Source: Mucor mucedo (lineage: Eukaryota; Mucoromycota; Mucoromycetes; Mucorales; Mucoraceae). From it: a stretch of DNA of 64,000 nt. Of this stretch, positions 10,050 to 20,439 are shown piece by piece. The stretch covers positions 1 to 64,000 of the forward strand of contig NW_026252366.1 of NCBI RefSeq assembly GCF_025094135.1, written 5' to 3'. The notes below the pieces were generated by a model. That model searched no databases. It saw only the letters and a program-made list of their open reading frames with translations, and was not told where the DNA came from. A program made the position numbers and the translations under genes. Position 1 is the first letter of the stretch. Each line of letters opens with the position of its first letter.

Positions 10050-10735
10050 ATGTCTGAATCTTCCAGCAACACCAGTTCTGATTTCTTTAAGGAACACTGA
10101 AGGTATATATTTACTCCCGTATCAATTTATAGTCGCAAATTCTAATTTCATAAAATAGAAATCAAAAATGCCATTCGTTTTTTTTTTGGAAGCGGCTGGA
10201 CTGACGATTACTGTCAACGCCATAAGTAATCAGTTAACAGATTGCATTGTACAAGATTACGATGGAGCAAAGTCCCCGTTTGTGTATTTATTAAATACAC
10301 TTTTTCGGCGCACTTTTCGAAAAAAATTAAGCTCATTAAGAGAAAAAAAAAGATTGCTTCAAAGTCCGAAAAAAAAGTAGGTTAAAATTGCTCCAATGTT
10401 TGAGGACTTGGAGCCAGACAAATGCTGGAAGTTTGTCAACAGGAACCACTGTAGAAGAGAGGATGAAGGAGTTTGCAGTTGAATGCAACTACGAACAGTA
10501 AGGATCCTTAAAGTCTCACTGTGAAGTCAATCAGGCGATATTAACTTATTGCATTAGTCCCGTACACTCTTTGGTTTTAGATACAAACGAGAAAGCATGG
10601 ACTAACTACTTTACGGAAGAAGAGCTGGCTAAAGTCAAAGCATTCAAAGTCAAGGAACTCGGCAGTTTACCTGTTTCCTACTATCCATCGAAACTCTGGC
10701 GGGAAGACACTTTTTTTAAATTATCTTTTAAATAA
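10050..10735 (+). pseudogene. Decayed full-length copy of the island gene family
   Basis: Starts MSESSSNTSSDFFKEH, where a TGA falls just before the GTATAT donor. Exon 2 reads KNAI, then crosses a T run with a one-base shift into EAAGLTITVNAISNQLTD and DGAKSPFVY. After another shift comes LRTWSQTNAGSLSTGTTVEE and RMKEFAVECNYE, an intron (GTAAGG...TTAG), then HPVHSLVLDTNEKAWTNYF and TEEELAKVKAFKVKELGSLP, ending at TAA 10733-10735. At least three frame lesions are visible, two at homopolymers. The intact ancestor would be about 200 aa, soluble and of unknown role. It follows repeat copy B, its likely promoter. Confidence 0.5.
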
Positions 10736-11653
10736 AAAAACTTGTACAGACGTTAATGGAGCCATGCCCTCATTGTTATATATATAAAAAAAGGGTAACA
10801 GATATTGAGTTAAAAGGCTTAAAAGTGACCTTAAATAAACAGAGGATAAATTACTTCTTTTATTTAAGAAGAAGAAGATACTTGAACTTGAAGGTATGAT
10901 ACCAGTGTAAAGAAAAAAAAAACCTCTTTTTCAATTAATACAGAAGAGGAAAAACCTGTTATTATAGGGTATGCATTAATGAAAAAAAAAAAAAGTTTAA
11001 TAAGAGTGTGAGCGTTGTTTCACCAAGAACTTTATGTCAAAATGCTAAATATGTGTACAACATGATAACTTTATCGGGTTGATGTAAACTCTAAAAGGGG
11101 GGTTGTTTCCCCATGAAAAAAAAAACCTTGATGTAGATTTTACATCAAACTGGGACAGGGGGGGGGGGGACGAAGCCTGATGATAAATCACTCGATGATA
11201 AATCACACCTTTTTTTTTTTTTTTTTGAGGGGTAAGGCATATCCTGCATCAAAGTCTTGATAATAAAAATGTCAGAACGAAACAGACATAATAATAAACT
11301 TTAATTTGTTGCATCAACCTAAATACGGTAAAAAAACAAAAAAAAAAGGGTGTGGGTCATGCTTTGTACACAAAAAAAAAAAAAGTGATCGAGGGTTTGA
11401 GTTCTTAAAATAGCAAAAAGAAGTTTTCTTGTCCAGACCTCTTTGGAAATCGTGACAATAAAGGGGGTAGGCGGCAAAAGTTTTACTTGTAAGAAGGTTC
11501 TATTAAAAACACTGTGTGGGAAGAATAATATATACGGGATAAAAAAAAAAATCAGCATTTGAATCACGATTTATGGAATGTCGGGTTTTATTATGTTGAT
11601 GATGATGATAAAAAAAAAAAAAATGGGTATTCTTTTATTTATGTATTAAGATT
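10736..11653. other. Intergenic, homopolymer-rich
   Basis: This stretch contains many A and T runs and two G runs (about 11096-11102 and 11160-11169). A near-duplicate pair gatgataaatcac occurs at about 11180 and 11195. The apparent frames are low complexity. It includes the 3' flank of the minus-strand carrier gene. No gene is seen. Confidence 0.5.
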
Positions 11654-13246
11654 TTAAAGCATACGGTCTACAACATTAAGGGCTAAAAAGACAACAAAGG
11701 TACATACAGGAACACAGACAACACCATAACTCCAGAAAAGCATACGTAACATTTCCTCTTCAAAGATATTATTGACTTGGGTAATTTGGACGAGGTTAAT
11801 GGCAGTAGGTGTACAACCAAGAACGATCATCATGGTGATAAAGACAGGATCACCAGCCAAGAGAGAGAATTGAGCGCCATAAAGAACAAAGAGGACGACA
11901 AGAGGAACAACGAGGAAAGGCATCAAACACATACGAATAGCAATAGCGAGAGCTACTGGTTTTTTCATTTCTGGTGCGGCAGGATGTTGTGACTCGGAAA
12001 TGGAGACAAGTTGAGCGCCTAGACAGGTGAGGATTAAAGGAACAGCAGCTTTACCACAACCTTCAATGGCTTTTGTGAAGGAAGGATAGAGAAAAGATTG
12101 TTTATCGAAAAAGATACCCTTGAGAGGAGTTAAGCCAACAAACAAAGCTAGAAAGGCAGCATACAATGGAGGTGACATGAAACCTGTGATCTTTTTGAGG
12201 ATGATCTGGAAGATATTATCATTGGCAGGTATTTGTTTGTTTTTGTTTTTGTTTGTTTGAGGTAATAATGAACTAGACTCATCTACCGAGATAGTAACAG
12301 AACTGAGTTGTCTGGATGGCATAGTATCACGTTTTCCGGCTGCGGCGGCTTTAGATGAAGAGAGGTATTCTTCATCCTCTTGTTCGGTGTCATCTGAGCC
12401 TGAACTAATAGAAGCAGAGGTGGATGCATTATTACTGAATGAGTGATAGGTAGATGAAATAACAGGCACAACTACTTCTTCATCGGCAATGGTAGAAGTA
12501 TCATCATCATCCCTCTTTTGTAATAATTGGTAACCATATGACCAACGAATCAAATTACCAAAGATGGCAAAGAACAGGGTATACGATATTCCTCTAAAAT
12601 GGATAAAAAAAGGTTAGCGTCATTTTTTTTTTTTTTCTAATGTACATTTTTAAATATGTACCTTGCTGCTACTGCTTCTGACGTGTCATCTGATCCCCAG
12701 AACAAGATATGAGCGGCTTCAGAAACCGCTAAACTGGAAATGATGGCGATCGGCAGAGAATTGGAATTGGAGAACATGACACAGGCCAATACGAAACGAC
12801 GATAAGCTGGGCTTAAACCAGCCAATCGAGTGATGAGTTGACTGCACGAATAGTTTAAAATGGCAAAAGTCAAATAGAACATGGGGATAGGCCAAAAGGC
12901 CAAGAGTTTCTCTAGTGAAATGACGGATGCGATATTGGAGAATAAAAGGCAAGGTGTGAAGAATACGAGATTAAGTTTAGATAACCACTGCGATTGAAAA
13001 AATTATAATAAAAACTTTTAGCCTTATTTTTTTCCTCTTTCTCTTATGTAAACCCCTTTTCATTATTATTACCCTTTGTTTATCCATATTGAAGTATCCA
13101 TGTTTTGCCAACACACTGCCAAGAAACACTACAACCATGACCTGTAAGATAGCCTAATGGTGAATTGGGTTAGCGTTCAATTCATCTACTTGTGCGTGTC
13201 TTTATGTCTAATATACCTGGACAGCAGCAATTATTAAGTTCAACAT
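11654..13246 (-). CDS. Auxin efflux carrier (AEC) family membrane transporter
   Basis: Exons read MLNLIIAAVQ (ATG 13244-13246), AILQVMVVVFLGSVLAKHGY, then WLSKLNLVFFTPCLLFSNI...ACVMFSNSNSLPIAIISSL, and after a central hydrophilic Ser/Glu-rich loop (DDDDTSTIADEE to SSLLPQTN) five C-terminal membrane segments (SPPLYAAFLALFVGLTPL, AVPLILTCLGAQLV, MCLMPFLVVPLVVLF, ITMMIVLGCTPTAINLVQI, VCVPVCTFVVFLALN). Two five-helix halves around a loop, with LNLVFFTPCLLF and GCTPTAINL, are AEC/PIN-like features seen in fungal ER or plasma-membrane carriers. The substrate is unknown. About 450 aa, the usual size for fungal members. Confidence 0.88.
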
Positions 13247-14205
13247 TATCAAGAAATAAAAATAAAAAAATGTATGGAGAAAAGTGAAAGAAAAGAGAAG
13301 GAAAAGATACGAAAAATATGTTATTTTTATAGTCCTACAGCTCATATTTTTTTTTTTTTTTTTTTTTTTTAGACAGCCCAAAGGAAAAATCCTGCAATTC
13401 TAATTTCGCTTCTGATTTGGTTTGTTTCATCATTATTATTACTTTTTGTGAAACTGCAAATCTATTTACAAAAACACACACAAAAAAAAAAAAAATCCGC
13501 GTTTGGATGAATCAAAACCCTTCCTATTGGGGGGGGGGGGAGGAAGGGTGAGAGATTTCAATAACCGCACTTTTTTTTTTCTAAACCCAATCCCCTAATG
13601 GGGGGTTTTTTTTTTCCACCAGTTTAAACATTGAGGCTGGTATTTGTTATGATTTACAAAGACTTATGATCGAAAAGAGTAAATAACTATGCTCATATGC
13701 CAAGATAGTGTCTTAATATAAATGGACAAAAGGTCACGACTTTATGTTTTGTGATAGGATCAGTTCCCAGTTTTTTTTTTATCAGGTCCAATTACGCTGT
13801 TAGGGAAACTCGATTAAGAAGACATCCTTCTATTCATTGTACGTGTATTTTCTGTAAAAGGAGGAGTTTCTGAGCTTAAAGATGCTGTCGAAACCTTTAT
13901 TAATTTGAGACAGTCATCTTTCATGCATTGTTCTTCCATCTCGGGTTTGTTTATAATTATTGATGTGCCAATACCATATCGCAAAGACTAGTTCTTTCGA
14001 GAAGTCTTTATTTCATAAAAACTGATAAGAAGCCCAAGGTGATTATGCCAAGATTGAATTCACCAAAAGGTTTGAGCCTATTACTTAGGAAACATTCCCA
14101 AAACCGCTTAAAGCTTACATAACCTACTGCTAAACTTTATAATTGTCTATACAAACAATAAGGGTAAAATGTTTATTTTCAGCAAAAACAAAAAAAAAAA
14201 ATAAT
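13247..14205. other. Intergenic
   Basis: This holds the promoter side of the carrier gene and the 3' side of the LC8 gene. Runs include a T run at about 13347-13370, an A run near 13484, a G run at about 13530-13540 and mixed A/T runs. Between 13620 and 14150 the sequence is more complex but shows no consistent coding frame or recognised RNA gene. Confidence 0.5.
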
Positions 14206-14613
14206 CTAAGCAGACTTGAATAAAAGAATGGCAATTTGACCATGGTAAAAGTAAATGAAATGCTTGGACTCTACATGTATTAAATATTAGTAAAAAATAC
14301 AAAAAAAACAAAAAGAGAATATATATATATTTTTACCGTGAGTAACAAAACTACCAAAGTTACGTCCAACAACACAATGCCAAGTGGGACCTTTTTTTTT
14401 ACGTAGATGTTAATTTCTGCTCTCTTTCTTTCTCTCTTTACTGCTCATCTAAAATAACTTACCATATTTACGGTCAAATTCACGCTTGATGTGTGCAGCA
14501 ATGTCCTTTTCGATATTATACTTTTCCAAAGCTTGTGTGGAGCACTCGATGGCTTCTTGTTGCATCTCCTCACTCATGTCAACACTCTTGATTACGGCTT
14601 TTGCATCAGACAT
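14206..14613 (-). CDS. DYN2: Dynein light chain LC8
   Basis: Three exons give MSDAKAVIKSVDMSEEMQQE, AIECSTQALEKYNIEKDIAA, HIKREFDRKYG, then PTWHCVVGRNFGSFVTH, then ESKHFIYFYHGQIAILLFKS ending at TAG 14206-14208. The join CACG|AG restores His-Glu-Ser. This is a near-canonical 89-aa LC8, including the beta-strand segment HFIYFYHGQIAILLFK that forms the dimer and peptide-binding groove. LC8 is a hub for dynein intermediate chain and many other partners. The start is the ATG at 14611-14613. Confidence 0.95.
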
Positions 14614-14853
14614 CTTTTTTAAAAAGTAGATTAATAACAGTGAGAAACAAAAAAAGAACCCTCTCTTTCTCCCTAATTTTACCTTTAAAAAAAACTGTTT
14701 ATTTATCAACCAAGATAGAAAAGGGGGGGAGAGAGAAGCAGACGAGGGGAGGGGGAGGGGGACGGTGATGAAAAAAATAAAGGAAAACAAGAACGTGGTG
14801 GAATTGCTTAAACAAAGTCACACTCTACACACCACCAAAAAAAAAAAAAATAA

Positions 14854-16514
14854 TTAAATGGTAATGGTAGGTGTGGTCTCAAGGTAAACTTTGGGTATAG
14901 GTAAAAGGTTATGATCAGCCCCAGGAAAAGCGGGTTTAACCCAATAAGGTGGTGGACCCACTGTCATGCATTGTTCGTCAATAAAACCTTGGTATTGATC
15001 AAATATCGTGTAATCAAACGACGCATAGTTCTGGATATTAAAATCTCGAGTTTTTTGTTGTGACACATGGCTTTCGATACTTTTGGGTGCGCAGTCTCCT
15101 TCTTCTTTGTCTGTCACACACATTTCCTCTTGTCCAATGATGGGGGTGTACACAGGTTGATACCCTTTACTGTCGATACGAGACCACTGAATATGCTGGA
15201 AAAAAGGGTGTCGCGCGATACCATGCCAACCAGACACAACGCCATGACCCAATCGTTTTTTAGGGTCTTTTTCCAGTAGCTGATATATATGACATCATGT
15301 TAGTCTCATTTTTTTTTCTGTTAGATTTAAACTTACGCTGCGGAGGGCCGATCGACAGTGAAGTGAGGCTTGACGGGGATACGTAATGTCCTCGGTTAGG
15401 ACATGTCGACCTAACTGAGTTATGTCTGTGCAATGAGTCCAAGGGCGCTAATAAAAAATAATTCAAAAGCAGGGTGAGTTACACACACACACACACACAC
15501 ACACAAAAAAAAAGAACATTTCATCATGGTGATGCGTATCAAAAATTTACTTTGCCGTACAAGCATTCATAAAACGTAATGCCTAGACTCCACCAATCCA
15601 CGTCTTCGTCATATCCTTCTCCTCTAAACATTTCCGGTGCTAATAATATACAAATATGTTTAGTTCCAACTAACGAATAAAAGATGGGAAATAGCGTCTA
15701 TGCGTTACCAAAGTAGACGGCAGTGCCTGCCATGGAGGTGAGTTTCCTGCTGCGTTTGGGAAGACGACAAGCGATATTAAAATCTGCTAGATGAACATGA
15801 CCTTCTGCGTCCAGTAATATATTCTCTGGCTTGATATCTCTAATCATTGGTTATAAGTCGACTGTATATAAGCATGTAGTATCTATAGAGAGAGAGAGAG
15901 AAAGAGAGAATTACCTGTGAACGATGGATTGTGAGTGTAGATATTTGACAGCACAAATAAGTTCTGCGATCCAAAACTTGATTGTGTTTTCATCATGCTG
16001 TTTTGTTGATAGATGGAATCGTAAATCGCCAGCTGACCTACAGAGGGGAGGGGGTAAATAACAATCATGTGTGAAGAGTGGGATAGATATATTTACATGA
16101 GATCCATGGCCATAAATAAGCAATGCGTGTTTTGAAATGCAAAACGCATATTACAAACAAGTGGATGATCTAAGCATTCTAGAATGTTTCGTTCTCGAAT
16201 AATATTGGCTACGGTATGAATACATTGATTTTTTCGCATCACTTTAAGCGCGTAAAGCTTTTGTTTTCGTTGGACCTTGTATACCTGTTATTTTAATCGT
16301 TAAACCTTATAATTTTTTTTTTTTATTATGCGTTTTTTATTACTTTGCTAAACGCGCCTTGTCCCAGTGGCTTTAGAATTTGAAATTGTGACAAGTTTAC
16401 AGCTTTTTTTTTAAAGAGGAGGGTTAATTTTTATTTTCTGTTTTTTTTGGGGGGAGGGTTGTTCACTTTTTTACATTGGCCTTCACTTTGTGGTATACTA
16501 TCGACATTCCCCAT
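14854..16514 (-). CDS. YANK/STK32-type Ser/Thr kinase with DFN motif
   Basis: Exon 1 starts MGNVDSIPQSEGQ (ATG 16512-16514), a plausible N-myristoylation signal. Exon 2 gives VNLSQFQILKPLGQGAFSK, followed by LYALKVMRKNQ (VAIK Lys), ANIIRERNILECLDHPLVCN, SAGDLRFHLSTKQ, KYLHSQSIVHR then DIKPENILLDAEGHVHLADF with NIACRLPKR, APEMFRGEGYDEDVDWWSLG and RLGHGVVSGWHGIARHPFF. DFN in place of DFG is characteristic of the YANK (STK32) branch of AGC-related kinases. The C-terminal extension contains FDQYQGF, resembling a hydrophobic motif without a phosphoacceptor. About nine short introns are present, one carrying a (CA)n microsatellite at about 15482-15504. Substrates are unknown. Confidence 0.85.
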
Positions 16515-16782
16515 GTTATGAAACTCTTGTTCTATTTTTACAATTCAAGAAAGAGAGAAAAAAAGAAAATAGAAAAAAAAAGCTGAAAAAAAAAAAAAAA
16601 AAACGCCTGGTTCCACCACATGATGGAATCAACACATCACACGCGTTTACGCCCAGCCCTTTTTTTATATGTCAAAAAAAAAAAAAGGGCTGTTACACAA
16701 AAGGTTTCAGGGCAACCATCTAAACGCACACACCAAGTTTCCACAAAATAGTTTCAAAAATTAAAGTTTATTGTTTTTTTTT

Positions 16783-19700
16783 CTATGAGCCATAGGTCAA
16801 TATTTCGTTTACGACGCCAGCCGCTACCGTCTCTCCATCTTTACGTAACATGACGCGACCTAATTGTTTATTGTCCTTGAAGGTTTCCAAGGGGATAGGA
16901 CGTTGAGAGAGTTTGATTTGAACTTTAGCCGTCATGCCTTTGGACAGACAACGTGGGTTCTTCTTGATGACTTCTCCTGTGGATTTATCCAGGACCTCAA
17001 TCAGTTTAGCAATAAATGCAGGTTCATCTAAACTGCCGTGATGCAGTACGACAGGATATCCTGGCGTGATGGGGATACGAATGTCAAACACCACAATTTG
17101 TGCTTCAAACGTACTTGTCACCGGAACTGGCTTCGATGCTGTACACACCAGACATCCGTTACTATTATTATTTTTTTTGTGTGCAACACACATTTTAGTT
17201 TCATCCTTCCCATCATTTATCCCACTTTCCCTTTTCCCTTCTTTCTAATTTTTACCTCAGATTCATAATGTCCAGATTCACAAGCGTCATCAAGACGGAA
17301 TCACCAGCTGCAGCCCAATTAGCGGGTTCTTCGTTCACTTGCATGGTTTTCACATACCCTAATTCATTACCGGGAACGATCATCACTTGCTCACCCACTT
17401 GCATACTTCCAGACTCAATGTTACCTGCCACCGAGACACCACCACTACTACCAATACCTCCCTTGAAGAAATCCGTCACGCGCATACGCAAAGGTTTATC
17501 AAGCAATCGCACAGGAGGAGCAAACCCATCAATATGTTGCATTAACGATCCACCCTTATACCATTGTAATTCGGGAAGTGTGCTTCTTTTAATGAGGTTT
17601 TCACCAGTTAAACCAGAGACGGGTACAAAGACCAAGTTGGATTTCTTGAAACCTACATGCACAAGATAGGACTTTAATTTGGTTTGAATTTCATCGAAAC
17701 GTGATTGATTCCAGAGAGCCATGTCTAATTTATTGATGGCGATGATGAGTTGTTGTACACCAAGACTTCTGGCAAGGACCGCATGTTCCTTGGTCTGTCC
17801 ACCCGCATCAAACCCTGCTTCAAAGGCGTTGGTAGAAGCATCTACCACAAGGATAGCAGCGTCGGCTTGTGCTGTACCTGAAATCATGTTGGGAATAAAA
17901 TCGCGATGACCCGGTGCATCCAGTAACGTAAAGGATTTATGTTCGGTCTCGAAATGGTTGGTGGCAATATCCATGGTAATACCACGATCCCGTTCCTCAC
18001 CTGTCTCATCCAATACCCAGGCATAGGCAAACGAACCTTTACCTATCTTTTGAGAGTCACGTTCAAATTTACGCATTGTACGTTCATTTACTTGTCCCAG
18101 GTCATAGAGGAAATGTCCCATCAGCGTGGATTTACCCGCATCCACATGACCAATCACGACCAGGTTTAACTTGGGTTTGGCACTCGATCGTTTCTGATAT
18201 TCTTCAGAGATATTCACTCGTTTGGAAGATGGGATCTTGGCCAAGGGTTCGGATTTTGTCACAGGTTGGAATCCCATGGCGCTCATCTCTTGTGAAATCT
18301 CTTCTTCATCTGATAAGTATTCAATCGTGTCTTCCTTATTGTTCTTGGCTTTCGATGCAGCAGCAGCAGCAGCAGCAGCGGCGGCGGCGGCAGCAGCGGA
18401 TTTTTTATCGGCGGCAGCTAGATAAAAAGAGAGAAAATGTTAAAAGGTGTGTGTGTGTGTGTGTGAGTGGTGTTGGTTTATATGAGAGAGAGAGAGAGAA
18501 AGAGAGGAGGAAGGAGAAAAAGAGAGAGAGAAAGAGAAAGAGGGAGAGGTTATTAGTTTTTGTTGGTGTTGGGTCGTTGACTTTGAGCAGCAAATACAAT
18601 ATCATCAGGACTAGGTCGATCAAACTGAAAGACATGAACGGAAACAGAATGTGATTTTTGAGGAGGAGGAAGGAAAGGAGGCGAAGGTTGAGGTTGAAAC
18701 AAGAATTGAGCAGCTAAAGAAGGTTTAGCTACAAGTGGATTCGATTCCTCCTCCTCCTCCTTCTCCTCTGCTTCGGTTACTACTGCAGGTGCCTTGTGTT
18801 GGATAGGCGCGTGTTTGACAGATGGCTTGGGTTTGGAAGTGATGGTGGTGATAGGGTTAGGAAGACTCGTGGTAGGTTTACTAGGTCGTGAAGCGAGACT
18901 GGATAAAGAACCGAGTTTGGTGGTGGTGGTAGAGGGTGAGGTATTGGCTAGACGAGAGAGACTGGAGGAAGCAGGTTTGGTAGCAGATCGCGTAGCTAAA
19001 CTCTGTAAAGAAGAGGAAACGGGTTTGGCGTTTGATGCTAATGATGCTAATGAAGAAGGCTTTTGCATCTTTTGCTTTAGAAGCGATAAACTGTTTGTTT
19101 GACGTGTGTTGGATAAACTGGCAAGTGAAGGTTTGTCGCTCATGCTAATGTTTTGATAAAAAGAGAGGGGGTGTTAGTTGGGTGTTAACTGCATGCCTGT
19201 GTAAGTATGTGTGTGTGTGTGTGTTTTTTTTACCTTTTAAAAAAAAAATGTGAAAGGGAAAGAAAAGGAAAAAAGTCGGGGTATTGTGTGTGTGTGGGGG
19301 ACTCTCATATAAAAAAAAAAAAGAAAAAAAATGAAACTTACCTTTTTTGGCTTGTTCTTTGGCCTTTTTCTTGTCTTCAATGGCCTTTTGTTTCTCGATT
19401 TTATCTGTGAAGGGTTTTAGTGAAAAGGGTTGATTGTGAATGAAGAGAGAAAGAGAGGTTTACCGAGTGCCCATTCCAAGGTTTCTTCTTTATCGAAAAA
19501 GTAATACCAAAGGGCTTCCTTGATCTCTTTGGCTGTCAAGAAGCTGTCCTCTCCAATGATGCTGTGAATGTAGGCTAATCCGTCGTCTAATTTATCTAAA
19601 TCTTCATTACTCATTTCTGTCTCGTCAACTAGAAAGAGTTTTTTTTGTTTGGTGAGTTTTTCTTTTTTTCCTCCCCGGGTGTTTTTATAGAATATATATC

Positions 19701-19859
19701 TCACTTGTGTTTTCATCGTATTCACTCTCGTATTCTTCTTCATCGAGAATATCTACAGTTTTTTTTTTTTTTTTTAGTTGTTTCTTTGTGACATGGGCTT
19801 GTTTTTTTTCATAATTTACCGTCAATGTCTAAATTTCTTACTGCTCTATGTCGCGACAT
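16783..19859 (-). CDS. HBS1: HBS1 ribosome-rescue GTPase (alternatively spliced HBS1/SKI7 gene)
   Basis: Starts MSRHRAVRNLDID (ATG 19857-19859), then DILDEEEYESEYDENT and the HBS1 N-terminal domain (NEDLDKLDDGLAYIHSIIGE...KEIKEALWYYFFDKEETLEW). After DKIEKQKAIEDKKKAKEQAK a 924-nt intron (18418-19341) leads to a 12-alanine tract and the GTPase: G1 GHVDAGKST, G3 DAPGHRDF with its catalytic His, G4 NKLDM. A final exon from about 17190 encodes the third beta-barrel (IRIPITPGYPVVLHHGS to LRKDGETVAAG). With Dom34/Pelota, HBS1 splits stalled ribosomes. All the exon joins I checked are in phase 1. The long intron contains the SKI7-type exon listed separately. Confidence 0.93.
18553..19144 (-). CDS. 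SKI7-type alternative exon inside the HBS1 intron
   Basis: An AG acceptor (ATTAG) precedes ATG 19141-19143 and an open frame of 196 codons ending TAA at 18553-18555. It carries repeated SLASLA/SLSRLA motifs (KPSLASLSN, SSLASLASN, SSLQSLATR), a Pro-rich stretch and, near the end, VFQFDRPSPDDIVFAAQSQ. An F-x-F-D-x-P-S-P-D-D-x-V segment is the exosome-binding signature I know from SKI7-like isoforms of HBS1 (for example human HBS1L isoform 3). The frame ends in its own stop, so this isoform would lack the GTPase. Joining the acceptor to the preceding exon (phase 1) gives a TGA after one codon, overlapping the ATG (ATGA), so the exon frame is reached only from its own ATG or by another splice. 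Confidence 0.75.
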
Positions 19860-20439
19860 TTCTATAATATGCTGTAAAAGAAAGGTAAAAAAAAAAAAAA
19901 AAATGTGTTGCTGCGAGTTTCTCTTTTAAAAAAAAAAGAAACTGACTTTGTCCAAATAGGGAAACAATGACGACTCCGTTGTTGTCCAATTTTATAAGAG
20001 CCGCCTCCCCCACCCCCCTTCACCGCAGTGAGGTAATTGCCTGACAAAGACTTGTGTATGTTCGCTTTACAATGGTTGACTTGATGCTAGTCAAAGCGTA
20101 TGTTCGCATTGATTCTTAGTCAGCAACGGAGGGTCCACTTTGCGTATGTGTGTGTGAGAGGGATCAGAGTTGATTCCTTCGGGGACGATCACGTAAGAGA
20201 TACTCATGCTTAATTGCATAGAGAATAAAGACATTGGGAGACACTGGTGTTGTCTGCGATAAGAGATTGTATTATGTAATACAGTATAAAGAAAAAAGAT
20301 CCCTATCGAAAGGGAAACGCAAAACCTTCTTTTTTCGTAACACATTGCACGGAGCTTCAACCCCTCTCGCAAACACAGATAAATTATAAAAAAGAACGCC
20401 TTCTCTCTTTTTTTCTTCTTCTTATTTATCTTTAATATA
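19860..20439. promoter_or_regulatory. Divergent intergenic region between HBS1 and CLPTM1
   Basis: About 580 bp separates the two divergent start codons. It holds T and A runs and a CT-rich block just before the CLPTM1 ATG (about 20397-20430), typical of transcription-start areas here. No TATA box is obvious for either gene. No other gene is seen. Confidence 0.45.

Noticed and set aside
17268..17669. Plus-strand frame of 133 codons (and others at 17721-18654)
   Set aside because: Antisense shadows of the HBS1 GTPase domain.
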